From NCBI GenBank assembly GCA_947496865.1, contig CANMEE010000002.1:1-64000 (forward strand): a DNA stretch of 64,000 nt. Reading direction: 5' to 3'. Positions 8,301 to 17,277 of the stretch are shown piece by piece (the stretch's first letter is position 1; every line of letters begins with the position of its first letter). This DNA comes from an uncultured Sphingomonadaceae bacterium (lineage in GTDB: Bacteria > Pseudomonadota > Alphaproteobacteria > Sphingomonadales > Sphingomonadaceae). The notes below the pieces were generated by a model, which saw only the letters and a list, made by a program, of their open reading frames with translations, was not told where the DNA came from and ran no database searches. Position numbers and translations under genes: made by a program.

Positions 8301-9536
8301 TTAGTGACCGGTTCCGATGACAAAGGAACAATTTGTCGTACCAGACCCCCCGACATTGAATGTGCCAACATTTCTAGCACCTTCAACTTGATAGTCGCCA
8401 GCCATGCCGGTTACTTGCTTCGCGGCGTCTAAGGCCATCCTTACGCCAGTTGCTCCCACAGGATGCCCCAAGCCGATCAGGCCCCCGGAAGGATTGACAG
8501 GAATGTTTCCTTTAAAACCGATGCGTCCATCTTCCACCGCTTTCCATGCTTGTCCTGGCGCGGTGATACCGAAATGTTCAATCGCCATATATTCGGTCAC
8601 TGAAAAACAATCATGGGTTTCGATTGCATCGAGTGCCTCAGGGCCTGAAATATTGGCGCGTCGATAGGCGTCGGTGATCGCTTTGCGGGTCCAAGGAAAA
8701 ACATAATCCTGTCCGGCACTTTCTTCTAATTTGGTCTGCATCATCATGGGTGCGGTTGTATGTCCCCAACCTTTTATGCGCGCGATATTGTCGAGAGACA
8801 GGCCATGCTGCTGCGCATATGCGCGCGCTTTGTTTTCCGAGGCAAGAAAGACGACGGCTGCGCCATCGCTAACCTGTCCGCAATCTTGTCGGCGCATCCA
8901 TCCTTCGATTACCGGGTTTTGCTCGTCATCTGCGGTAAAGCTGCGATTACCAAACTCCCAATTTTGGGCCTGAGCGTTGGGGTTCCGCCGCGCATTTTCG
9001 AAATTTATTCGGGATATCTCACTCAAATGTTCATATTTTAGTCCATAGCGTTGATCATATTCTTCGGCCAGATCAGAGAACATGGCAGGCCAGATATATT
9101 GGGCGGTTTGTCCTTCTTCGCCAACATAGATAGCGGCACCCAAATTATCCGCCGCCTGTTGTCCGGAAACATTGCGCATCAACTCGACGCCAGAGACGCA
9201 GGCAAGGTCATATCGGCCACTTTCTATATCAGCCATTGCCGCGAGAATGGCCAATGATCCTGATGCACAAGCCCCTTCATGGCGAGAGGCCGGCATACCA
9301 GAAAAATCCTTGTGTACATGCCCAAAAAAACCACCGAGCATGCCTTGTCCGGTAAACAGTTCAGCGACGAAGTTACCGACATGGCCAACTTCGATATCTT
9401 TCGCGTCCAGCCGTGTTTTTTCCAGAGCTGATAAAACCGACTCAGAAAATAGATCGAAAAGAGATTTGTCACCACGGGTCCAATTGGTGGAGAAATCGGT
9501 CTGATGTCCGCCGAGGATATAGATATCTTGTGTCAT
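8301..9536 (-). CDS. thiolase family protein (acetyl-CoA acetyltransferase type)
   Basis: A 411-residue cytoplasmic thiolase of the SCP-x/degradative type. Visible active-site elements are the nucleophilic cysteine in HEGACASG (Cys90), the ETHDCFSVTEY segment, and GGLIGLGHPVGATG with the conserved His near the C-terminus. Such enzymes cleave or condense acyl-CoA thioesters in fatty-acid, steroid or aromatic side-chain metabolism; the exact chain is unknown. The start is ATG 9536 with AAGGGA about 8 bases upstream. A TetR regulator lies upstream on the same strand, 78 bases away, and may control this gene. Confidence 0.82.
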   Translation of the reverse strand: MTQDIYILGGHQTDFSTNWTRGDKSLFDLFSESVLSALEKTRLDAKDIEVGHVGNFVAELFTGQGMLGGFFGHVHKDFSGMPASRHEGACASGSLAILAAMADIESGRYDLACVSGVELMRNVSGQQAADNLGAAIYVGEEGQTAQYIWPAMFSDLAEEYDQRYGLKYEHLSEISRINFENARRNPNAQAQNWEFGNRSFTADDEQNPVIEGWMRRQDCGQVSDGAAVVFLASENKARAYAQQHGLSLDNIARIKGWGHTTAPMMMQTKLEESAGQDYVFPWTRKAITDAYRRANISGPEALDAIETHDCFSVTEYMAIEHFGITAPGQAWKAVEDGRIGFKGNIPVNPSGGLIGLGHPVGATGVRMALDAAKQVTGMAGDYQVEGARNVGTFNVGGSGTTNCSFVIGTGH

Positions 9537-9614
9537 TCGAGTGTCCCTTGTTAGGCCGGAATTATCGCTAAATGTTGAGAAGCTGAGATGGAACTATAAA
9601 CGTCTGCCGGTCAG

Positions 9615-10235
9615 TCATGTGTCAGCCTCTATGGAAGCGGATAAGAGTGATGGGAAAATATAGTCATCGATATAGGCTCTGCATTGACCGAGCGATTTTC
9701 CATAAGTTTGAGAGGCGTTGAGCAATGTCATTTCGTTAAAAGTCAGCCAGTCCGCTACGTCTTCGCGTAAAAGATTGGACTTGAAAATTCCGGCTTCGAT
9801 GGCGCGGTCGACAACGGGAAGCCATTGCTTGTGACCAAGCGCCAATATGGCTGCCGGCGTACCATCTACCTGAGTTTGCCCTGTAACGGCTGGCATGATC
9901 AACATTTTAAAATACGGATCTTCAAGCACTGCGTTAATACCGCTTATGATGGTCTCTCTTATCGCGAGAACAAGATCGTCAGCGGCTAATATTTTCAATG
10001 CAGCTTGCTTTTTGAATTCCGTGACATGATCGACCAGCAACGCCAGGATAAGGGCATTGCGTGAACCAAAGCGATTATAGAGCTGCACTCTTGTAAGGCC
10101 AGCGAACTCCGCAACATGAGTCATCGTAAACTTGGTTGTGCCATTTGTATCTATGCTGCGCCTGACGGCCTCGAATATCTCGGCATCTGACACGCGTTGC
10201 AGCGATGCTGTTTGCGTAGAGGGCTTTTGTTGCAT
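9615..10235 (-). CDS. TetR/AcrR-family transcriptional regulator
   Basis: A 206-residue protein with an N-terminal helix-turn-helix around residues 35-62 (MTHVAEFAGLTRVQLYNRFGSRNALI), typical of TetR, and a helical ligand-binding C-terminal domain with no recognisable ligand motif. Proteins of this class are usually dimeric repressors released by a small molecule such as an acyl-CoA. It sits between the thiolase (downstream, same strand) and a divergent symporter operon. An inverted repeat TATCAA-N6-TTGATA lies 38 bases upstream of its start and could be its own operator. The start is ATG 10235. Confidence 0.82.
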   Translation of the reverse strand: MQQKPSTQTASLQRVSDAEIFEAVRRSIDTNGTTKFTMTHVAEFAGLTRVQLYNRFGSRNALILALLVDHVTEFKKQAALKILAADDLVLAIRETIISGINAVLEDPYFKMLIMPAVTGQTQVDGTPAAILALGHKQWLPVVDRAIEAGIFKSNLLREDVADWLTFNEMTLLNASQTYGKSLGQCRAYIDDYIFPSLLSASIEADT

Positions 10236-10272
10236 GTGTGTCTCGCTGCCCCTTCATTTCGCGGTTAAATAA

Positions 10273-10290
10273 TATCAAAACATGTTGATA
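10273..10290. promoter_or_regulatory. TATCAA-N6-TTGATA inverted repeat
   Basis: Perfect 6-bp arms around AACATG in the region between the TetR gene and the symporter operon. The position and dyad symmetry suit autoregulation by the TetR protein. No experimental basis. Confidence 0.35.
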
Positions 10291-10521
10291 CTGTGCTCAA
10301 CCTCCGTCATTTATCAAAGTGCATCTTATGTCAAATAGCTTGCTTCTCAGCGATCATGTCAGGAATGTCGATATAGCTGATATATTCTGTCGAAACCAAA
10401 ATGACCAAGGCGTCTTTCTATTTATCTAAAGTCGCTCTTCCATATTTGGCGCTCTGCTATAACGTATAAGATGACGGGACGTTCAGAGGCCTTTGATAAG
10501 GCACGAAACGGGGAGAGAAAA

Positions 10522-10830
10522 ATGTCAACTGACCAGCCGGGCGAACAAGAGACAGAAGAGTTGCATGAAGATTATGTCACAACCGACAATGAGAAGGCCT
10601 ATTGGTCGGAAAATGTCAGACTGTTGTGGACGCTTATGGCAATTTGGTTCGCAGTTTCATTTGGCGCGGGTATTTTGTTTCGTTCGTTTCTCGACCAATT
10701 TTCAATTGGTGGCTATCCGCTTGGTTTCTGGTTTGCACAGCAGGGTTCTATCTACGCCTTCATCATCCTGATCTTTTTCTACATGTTCCGCATGAAGCAG
10801 TTGGAACGCAAATATGATCTTGATGATTGA
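10522..10830 (+). CDS. DUF4212 small subunit of Na+/solute symporter
   Basis: A 102-residue protein with two membrane helices (about residues 35-53 and 70-90) and acidic ends. It matches the small-subunit family DUF4212 that accompanies VC_2705-type sodium:solute symporters. ATG 10522 is chosen for its GGGGAGAG ribosome site; an upstream start would add an uncharacteristic basic leader. The stop codon TGA 10828-10830 is 14 bases before the proposed GTG start of the transporter gene, so the two are translated from one message. It is thought to be an accessory subunit; its role is not defined. Confidence 0.85.
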   Translation: MSTDQPGEQETEELHEDYVTTDNEKAYWSENVRLLWTLMAIWFAVSFGAGILFRSFLDQFSIGGYPLGFWFAQQGSIYAFIILIFFYMFRMKQLERKYDLDD

Positions 10831-10844
10831 GGGGGAATGACATC

Positions 10845-12620
10845 GTGGAAACGCAAACCTTAATCTATATTTTTGTTGCCGCAAGCTTTGCCCTCTACAT
10901 CGGCATAGCCTTCTGGTCACGAGCCGGCTCCACCAAGGAATTTTATATCGCTGGCGGCGGGGTGAACCCCGTGGTCAACGGAATGGCTACGGCGGCGGAC
11001 TGGATGTCGGCGGCCAGTTTCATTTCAATGGCAGGGCTAATAGCTTTTTCAGGATATGATGCCTCGGTTTATCTAATGGGCTGGACCGGCGGATATGTAA
11101 TGCTTGCTCTGCTACTTGCTCCCTATTTGCGCAAATTTGGGCAGTTTACGGTGCCAGATTTTATTGGCTCTCGCTATTATTCCAAAGCTGCTCGGGTAGT
11201 AGCGGTAGTCTGCCTGATTTTCATTAGCTTCACCTATATTGCAGGACAAATGCGGGGTGTCGGCATCGTATTTTCGCGTTTCTTGGATGTGCCTATAACA
11301 TTGGGAGTCATCATCGGAATGGCCATCGTATTTGTCTATGCCGTTCTAGGCGGGATGAAGGGCATCACCTATACGCAAGTGGCGCAATATTGTGTGCTGA
11401 TTTTTGCTTATATGGTGCCAGCATTTTTCATCAGCTTCTTGGTAACAGGTAACCCTATTCCGCAACTCGGGCTTGGCTCCGTCGTGAATGACGGATCAGG
11501 CCTATATGTCCTGCAAAAGCTTGATCTTGTGCTGCAGGATATGGGTTTCGGTACTTATACCAGCGGTTCGAAATCGATGATCGATATATTTTGCATCACA
11601 GCAGCACTGATGATCGGGACGGCCGGCCTGCCGCACGTCATTGTCCGGTTTTTCACCGTGCCCAAGGCTTCGGATGCGCGGCGTTCGGCCGGTTGGGCAT
11701 TGATATTCATTGCACTGCTATACACCACCGCTCCCGCCGTTGGAGCTTTTGCTCGGCTCAACTTCATCGATACGGTCAGCGAGACAGCCTATGATAAAGC
11801 GCCTACCTGGTTTAAAAATTGGGAGAAGAATGATCTGATTGCCTTTACCGATAAAAATGGCGATGGAAAAATGCAGATGTCGAGCGGTAACGCGTTTAAG
11901 GGCACGCCCGAATTTACCGAAAAAACCGGCCCGGTTGGACAGCGTATTCTGGCAAACGAACTAGACAATTCGAACGGAAATGAGGTGTATGTCGACCGCG
12001 ATATCATGGTGTTGGCGAACCCGGAAATTGCCAATTTGCCAGGTTGGGTAATCGCCTTGGTCGCCGCTGGCGGTCTTGCCGCGGCGCTATCAACAGCTGC
12101 CGGCCTGCTGCTGGTGATATCGTCATCCATCAGCCATGACCTTCTGAAAAGTACATTCAAGCCCAATATAAGCGAAAAAGGGGAGTTATTGGCGGCGCGG
12201 GTTGCTGCGACGGCTGCGATCATTGTCGCAGGTTATCTGGGAATATATCCTCCGGGATGGGTGGCGCAAGTTGTTGCTTTTGCTTTTGGTCTCGCCGCGG
12301 CCTCGCTCTTTCCCGCGATCTTCATGGGTATATTTTCTAAGAGGATGAACAAGGAAGGGGCGATTGCCGGCATGGTGACGGGATTGATCTTCACGTTCAG
12401 TTACATCGCTTATTTTAAGTTGATGAACCCTGATGCAAATGTCGCTGCAAACTGGCTATTTGGCATATCGCCGGAAGGCATCGGAGTGATCGGCATGCTA
12501 TTGAACTTTACTGTCGCAATCGCAGTGGCGAAGGTGACGGCATCACCGCCGCTGGAAGTTCGCAAGCTGGTAGATTCCATCCGTGTTCCACGCGGGGCTG
12601 GCGATGCATCTAGACATTGA
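10845..12620 (+). CDS. Na+/solute symporter (SSS family, VC_2705 type)
   Basis: A 591-residue inner-membrane permease with about 13 predicted hydrophobic helices and SSS-family signatures (ADWMSAASFISMAGL, ITYTQVAQY and the Ser/Thr-rich ALSTAAGLLLVISSSI helix). GTG 10845 is chosen because GAGGGGGA sits 8 bases upstream. Relatives carry short-chain carboxylates such as acetate, but the substrate here is not certain. Odd feature: a hydrophilic loop of about 70 residues near residues 325-395 contains DKNGDGKMQ (from residue 336), which resembles an EF-hand calcium loop. The preceding small subunit supports the subfamily assignment. It converges on ppc with a 45-base gap. Confidence 0.88.
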   Translation: METQTLIYIFVAASFALYIGIAFWSRAGSTKEFYIAGGGVNPVVNGMATAADWMSAASFISMAGLIAFSGYDASVYLMGWTGGYVMLALLLAPYLRKFGQFTVPDFIGSRYYSKAARVVAVVCLIFISFTYIAGQMRGVGIVFSRFLDVPITLGVIIGMAIVFVYAVLGGMKGITYTQVAQYCVLIFAYMVPAFFISFLVTGNPIPQLGLGSVVNDGSGLYVLQKLDLVLQDMGFGTYTSGSKSMIDIFCITAALMIGTAGLPHVIVRFFTVPKASDARRSAGWALIFIALLYTTAPAVGAFARLNFIDTVSETAYDKAPTWFKNWEKNDLIAFTDKNGDGKMQMSSGNAFKGTPEFTEKTGPVGQRILANELDNSNGNEVYVDRDIMVLANPEIANLPGWVIALVAAGGLAAALSTAAGLLLVISSSISHDLLKSTFKPNISEKGELLAARVAATAAIIVAGYLGIYPPGWVAQVVAFAFGLAAASLFPAIFMGIFSKRMNKEGAIAGMVTGLIFTFSYIAYFKLMNPDANVAANWLFGISPEGIGVIGMLLNFTVAIAVAKVTASPPLEVRKLVDSIRVPRGAGDASRH

Positions 12621-12665
12621 GTTTTTTGGCGGCGATTATAGGGGCTGTGTTGTAGCGGAAATTGC

Positions 12666-15383
12666 TTAACCGCTATTCCTCAATGCTGTTGCGATAGCGT
12701 TAAGCGATAATTGGATTCCTTCGCCAATTCTCGGATCATCTTCGCCAGCACGGAGCCGTTTCATCAACTCAATCTGCAAGTGGTTCAGCGGTTCGATATA
12801 GGGCAGGCGCAGTTCGATGCTGTTAAACAGCGCCGGGTTTTTCGCCAGCAGATGAGGTTGGTCGGTAATTTCCAGCAAGATGTCGCGGGTTTGCTCCCAG
12901 CTCGACCGGATGCGATTGAAATAGCTTTCACGCATCGCTTCATCCTCAACCAGCTCTGCGTAGCGTGCAGCAATACCCATATCTGATTTTGCCAGAACCA
13001 TTTCCATATTGGATAAGCTGGCTTGGAAGAATGGCCAGCTCTGCGCCATGTCTTTGAGCTTTTGGGTATCACCAAAGGCCGTCAGGGCTTGGCCAACACC
13101 GTACCATCCCGGCAACATCACCCGGGCCTGCGCCCAGCTAAACACCCAAGGGATAGCGCGTAAATCTTCGATTTTGTCGCTTTTGGTCCGGCTGGCGGGA
13201 CGCGAGCCAATTTTCAATTTTGCAATTTCGGTCAACGGCGTCATTTGACGGAAAAATGTTCGAAAGCTGTCACTCCCATAGACCAAGTCACGATATTCCG
13301 CGAAAGCGGTTTGGGAGATTTGGTCCATCGCATCGGCAAAATCAGCTTTGATTTTTTGATCGGATGGATCGGGTTCGAGCGAACGGAGCAAGACCGCAGA
13401 TGTCATCGCTTCCAGATTGGCTTCTGCGACCGCCATTGTGCCATATTTCGCGGCAATGACTTCGCCTTGTTCGGTAATACGGATACGCCCGTCGACCGTG
13501 CCTTTGGGCTGGGCTTTGATCGCGCCAAAAGCTGAGCCGCCGCCGCGCCCCACCGCGCCGCCGCGACCGTGGAATAGCTGCATCTTTACGTCGGCTCTTT
13601 CAAATACCGGGGTGAGGGCGTCACTGGCCTTAAACAGACTCCAAGTAGAGGTTAGGTAGCCGCCATCCTTGTTGCTGTCGGAATAACCGATCATCACTTC
13701 TTGTGCCCCGCGCGCTTGGGTCAGGGCATGCATTTCTGGCAGCGCAAAAAAGTCCGTCATGACCTTTGGCGCGTTTTCAAGATCGGCAACGGTTTCGAAC
13801 AAGGGCACGGACATGATCGGACAGGTTGGAGCGGATGTGTCATCTTCGGCTGCGCGATAAAGCCCGGCTTCCATCAAAAGCACATAGACCTCCAATATGT
13901 CGGAGACGGTTTCGCCATTGCTGATATTATAATTGACGATCACTTCGGGACCATATTGGTCATGTGCTTCGGCTGCCGCACGAAGGATCGAGAGTTCTTT
14001 TGCAGTCTCTTCGCTGTAATTGATCCAGGGGCTAACGAGCGGCCGGTTATTTGCTAATTCCTGGCGGAGGATTTTAACGCGCGTCTCTTCGTCGCATGAC
14101 AGATAGTCGGTCTCGACACCTGCTTCGGCCAATAACTCTGCAACAACACGCTCATGAATGCGGCTATTTTGACGCATATCGAGCGTGGCCAGATGGAAAC
14201 CAAACAGCTCCACTGTGCGAATCAAGCGACCTAAGGCACCTGATGTTGCAAACACACCTTTGCCACCGGCGCGCAATCCGTGAGCGAGGGTGACGAGATC
14301 TTCGCGCAGTTGCTGGGGATTATCATAGGGTTCCGCCACAATAGGCGAGGGTCTTCCCGGGACATGGCCACATAGTTTCAAATGAGTGGCGGATAAGCGC
14401 GCATAGATGCCGGACAAAGCTCTGCGATAGGGTTCGTCTTTGCGGCTTAGCGCGTTGTCGCCGCTGGACTCGGCCAAGGCGGTGACTTCGTCTGGTACAT
14501 CTGCCAATTCAGTCGAAATGCTAAGCTCCGCACCCATGGCGTGGATGCGAGCAAGATAGTAGCCGATTACGGTTTCTGCAGCGCGCGATAGAGCCTCGCG
14601 CATAGCATCGGCATCGACAAACGGATTGCCATCGCGGTCGCCGCCAATCCAGCTACCCAGTTTAAGGAAATTGGGCAGGCGAGCGCCTAAAATTTTCTCC
14701 CATTTGCCATAAAGTTTCGGCAAGACGGGTAAGAATACATCGCGCATATAGCTTTGAGAGATTTGCACTTCATCAGTGACAAACAGTCGCTCTCGGCGAA
14801 GCGGGCGGGTTTGCCAGAGCAAGGCGATCTGACGCATTATCGCTTCATCGAGCGCGTCACCTTCGGGTGTATCATCTGCCCCTGTATCTTTCATCAACAA
14901 CAATTCAGCGATGCGCGCTTTGTGGTCGATCATACTTTTGCGGCGCACTTCTGTGGGGTGGGCGGTCAGTACCGGTGCGATCAACGCATCGTCAAGCAGA
15001 GCCAATATCGCTTTCTCATCAACACCTTCGGACGCCAGTTTCTGGACCGCTTCAGATACGCTGGCACCTTCTTCCGCTGCCACGCCTTGGCGATCTTCGG
15101 CAAGATTGGCGAGCAAGGAGAATAGCATGAAACCACGCACAAAGGCGGTCGTTTCGTCGAGCGATAGCGCATCTAGACCGGGATCAATCGCGTCGGCATC
15201 GGCCAGTCCGCGATGCCGGTCGACGCTTGTCGAACGAATATATTCGGTGCGGCGATACAGCTCTTCCCCACCATAGCTTCGAATTACATCGCCGAGCAAT
15301 TTGCCGAGATATTTAATGTCAGGATTTTGGCGAACGACGAGGGACGGCGTAGCCGACGAGTCATTGGGGAGGGTATCAGTCAT
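12666..15383 (-). CDS. ppc: phosphoenolpyruvate carboxylase
   Basis: A 905-residue cytoplasmic enzyme that carboxylates phosphoenolpyruvate to oxaloacetate, feeding the TCA cycle. Diagnostic segments in order: LTAHPTEVRRKSM (active-site His), GGDRDGNPFVDAD, GYSDSNKDGGYLTSTW, LFHGRGGAVGRGGG, and the C-terminal LNAIATALRNSG in place of the usual NTG end. The length is normal. I start at ATG 15383 (MTDTLP); an in-frame GTG five codons earlier is equally weakly supported, since neither has a clear ribosome site. It stands alone, convergent with the symporter operon. Confidence 0.95.
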   Translation of the reverse strand: MTDTLPNDSSATPSLVVRQNPDIKYLGKLLGDVIRSYGGEELYRRTEYIRSTSVDRHRGLADADAIDPGLDALSLDETTAFVRGFMLFSLLANLAEDRQGVAAEEGASVSEAVQKLASEGVDEKAILALLDDALIAPVLTAHPTEVRRKSMIDHKARIAELLLMKDTGADDTPEGDALDEAIMRQIALLWQTRPLRRERLFVTDEVQISQSYMRDVFLPVLPKLYGKWEKILGARLPNFLKLGSWIGGDRDGNPFVDADAMREALSRAAETVIGYYLARIHAMGAELSISTELADVPDEVTALAESSGDNALSRKDEPYRRALSGIYARLSATHLKLCGHVPGRPSPIVAEPYDNPQQLREDLVTLAHGLRAGGKGVFATSGALGRLIRTVELFGFHLATLDMRQNSRIHERVVAELLAEAGVETDYLSCDEETRVKILRQELANNRPLVSPWINYSEETAKELSILRAAAEAHDQYGPEVIVNYNISNGETVSDILEVYVLLMEAGLYRAAEDDTSAPTCPIMSVPLFETVADLENAPKVMTDFFALPEMHALTQARGAQEVMIGYSDSNKDGGYLTSTWSLFKASDALTPVFERADVKMQLFHGRGGAVGRGGGSAFGAIKAQPKGTVDGRIRITEQGEVIAAKYGTMAVAEANLEAMTSAVLLRSLEPDPSDQKIKADFADAMDQISQTAFAEYRDLVYGSDSFRTFFRQMTPLTEIAKLKIGSRPASRTKSDKIEDLRAIPWVFSWAQARVMLPGWYGVGQALTAFGDTQKLKDMAQSWPFFQASLSNMEMVLAKSDMGIAARYAELVEDEAMRESYFNRIRSSWEQTRDILLEITDQPHLLAKNPALFNSIELRLPYIEPLNHLQIELMKRLRAGEDDPRIGEGIQLSLNAIATALRNSG

Positions 15384-15470
15384 ATTTTTATGCTGCACTG
15401 CAGCGCGGTCGGGGTCAAGATAATCTAGTGCTATTGGAAAAAGTTTTCAGGTTCGCCCACGGGGTCACAT

Positions 15471-16037
15471 TCAACCCTCTAGTTCAATGTCCCAGTACAG
15501 CCAGTCATGCCAAGTATCGTGCAGAAAATTAGGTGGAAAAGCGCGGCCATGTTCTTGGAGCTGCCAGTTGGTTGGTTTGATGGGCCGCTGATGCAGCTGC
15601 ATATGCGCCTCTTTTGGCGTTCGGCCGCCCTTTTTAAGGTTGCACGGTAAGCAGGCTGTCGCAACATTTTCCCAGGTGGTTCGGCCTTTCTGGCGACGTG
15701 GAATGACATGATCGAACGTCAAATTTTCGGGGCTGCCGCAATATTGGCAGCTGAATTTATCCCGCAAAAAAAGGTTAAACCGCGTGAAGGCCGGATATTC
15801 CGAAGGCTTTACGTAGCTTTTCAAAGCGATGACCGATGGGATTTTCATGTCGAGATTGGGGCTATGAACTTCCCGTTCATAGCTGGAGACTATATTCACG
15901 CGATCAAGGAACACCGCTTTGATGGCCGTTTGCCAAGGCCATAGGCTCAGCGGGTAATAGGATAGCGGCGTGTAATCGGCGTTTAGCACCAGCGACGGGC
16001 AGCTTTCCGGGTGCCGCAACAGGTCGGGGTGATACAT
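15471..16037 (-). CDS. HNH endonuclease family protein
   Basis: A 188-residue protein with a C-terminal HNH nuclease module: CQYCG, then LTFDHVIPRRQKGRTTWENVATACLPCN. It holds two CXXC zinc knuckles, the catalytic DH and the Asn/His metal region. The N-terminal 90 residues carry a conserved LNADYTPLSYYPLSLWPWQTA segment seen in a widespread alphaproteobacterial HNH family. The substrate is unknown; these are often stand-alone housekeeping genes, not mobile elements. ATG 16037 is chosen with AGGGAG about 10 bases upstream; a TTG two codons earlier is possible. Confidence 0.8.
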   Translation of the reverse strand: MYHPDLLRHPESCPSLVLNADYTPLSYYPLSLWPWQTAIKAVFLDRVNIVSSYEREVHSPNLDMKIPSVIALKSYVKPSEYPAFTRFNLFLRDKFSCQYCGSPENLTFDHVIPRRQKGRTTWENVATACLPCNLKKGGRTPKEAHMQLHQRPIKPTNWQLQEHGRAFPPNFLHDTWHDWLYWDIELEG

Positions 16038-16134
16038 AGTCAAACTACTCCCTTAGTCTTTGACTGACTGCTCTTTATCCGCAAGAACATGACATGGTCA
16101 TTACACTTGCTACGCAAACAACATTATCTGCCCG

Positions 16135-17025
16135 ATGACGTCAAGAGGGTATCTTGGCCAAGATGTAGTAGTCCGGTTTGCACCCAGCCCCAACGGATTG
16201 TTGCATCTGGGACATGCTTATGCGGCCTGTGTCGCCTATGACTATGCGCGGGATCGAGGCGGCAAATTGCTCCTGCGCATCGAAGATATTGATCTTGGGC
16301 GAAGTAAACCAGAATTTGTGGACGCGATACTGGCCGATCTGCAGTGGCTGGGTCTCGATTGGGATGGCCCGGTGATTTTCCAGTCAGAGCGTCTGGCGAG
16401 TTATACCAAAGCCGGGGAACAGTTAAAGGCAAAGGGTCTACTCTATCCGTGTTTTTGCACACGATCTTCGATGCGCGCTGTGCAGCAAGATGAAGGAGTG
16501 GTCGTTGGCCCGGATGGGCCGATTTATCCCGGAACCTGCAGGAACCTCTCACCGAGCGATCGCTCCCAAAGAATGAAGGCTGAGCCACATAGTTGGCGTT
16601 TGGATGTTGAGGAGGCCATTTGTTTGTCGGGCGATCTTTTTTGGCATGATGAGACGCATGGGAAACAGACCGCTGATCCGCGGGCATTGGGCGATGTCGT
16701 TTTGATACCCAAAGAGACACCGGTCAGTTATCATCTGGCCGTGACATTGGACGATGCTCGGGACGAGATCACTCATGTTGTGCGCGGCGAGGATCTATTT
16801 GCCTCAACCCATATCCACCGGCTGTTGCAAGCCTTGCTGAATTTGCCCATTCCTCAATATATTCATCACCCTGTTTTGCTTGATCAAACCGGCGTTAAAC
16901 TATCGAAAAGTCGAGATTCTGCATCTTTAGCCGTATTGCGGGAAGCAGGCCGGCCGGGCTATCTGATTGCTGACCATCTTAGAAAAAATATATTCCCGGT
17001 TGGAATCACTCTGTCGAAGGGCTAA
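16135..17025 (+). CDS. gluQ: glutamyl-Q tRNA(Asp) synthetase
   Basis: A 296-residue class I synthetase-like enzyme that attaches glutamate to queuosine at the wobble position of tRNA(Asp). Seen: the HIGH-type motif in FAPSPNGLLHLGHAYAA, the KMSKS-type GVKLSKSRDS near the C-terminus, and no anticodon-binding domain, which separates it from full-length GluRS. The zinc ligands of GluQ are present: Cys106, Cys108 (CFC), Tyr131 and Cys135 (YPGTC). ATG 16135 follows a short intergenic gap. A second queuosine gene, queF, is in the same window at 34.9 kb. The next two genes are co-directional and close. Confidence 0.92.
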   Translation: MTSRGYLGQDVVVRFAPSPNGLLHLGHAYAACVAYDYARDRGGKLLLRIEDIDLGRSKPEFVDAILADLQWLGLDWDGPVIFQSERLASYTKAGEQLKAKGLLYPCFCTRSSMRAVQQDEGVVVGPDGPIYPGTCRNLSPSDRSQRMKAEPHSWRLDVEEAICLSGDLFWHDETHGKQTADPRALGDVVLIPKETPVSYHLAVTLDDARDEITHVVRGEDLFASTHIHRLLQALLNLPIPQYIHHPVLLDQTGVKLSKSRDSASLAVLREAGRPGYLIADHLRKNIFPVGITLSKG

Positions 17026-17034
17026 TTGGCAAGC

Positions 17035-17265
17035 ATGAGTTATATTTTAATATTATTAATCCTCCTTTCGGCTGGCGCCGTTATTTTTGCGTTGGTCCGT
17101 GGACTGATTGCTTTTGCAAATATGGAACCGGATGATGTCGACGCCGATGGCGTGACCGCTTCGCATAAGAAACAGAATGAAATGATGTTTGCTCGCGTGA
17201 AGTATCAGGCGATTGCGGTAATTTTGGTTGCTTTGCTTTTGTTGCTCGCGGGCGGCCAGAGCTAA
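17035..17265 (+). CDS. small twin-transmembrane (HIG1-like) protein
   Basis: A 76-residue protein with two hydrophobic helices (residues 3-25 and 53-73) joined by an acidic then basic loop. The second half (QNEMMFARVKYQAIAVILVALLLL) resembles HIG1/twin-helix inner-membrane proteins that alphaproteobacteria commonly encode next to a cobalamin adenosyltransferase gene. HIG1 proteins in mitochondria modulate respiratory complexes; a bacterial role is inferred only. ATG 17035 lies 9 bases after the gluQ stop and the next gene starts 12 bases downstream, so co-transcription is likely. Confidence 0.72.
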   Translation: MSYILILLILLSAGAVIFALVRGLIAFANMEPDDVDADGVTASHKKQNEMMFARVKYQAIAVILVALLLLLAGGQS

Positions 17266-17277
17266 AATAGCGCTGGG

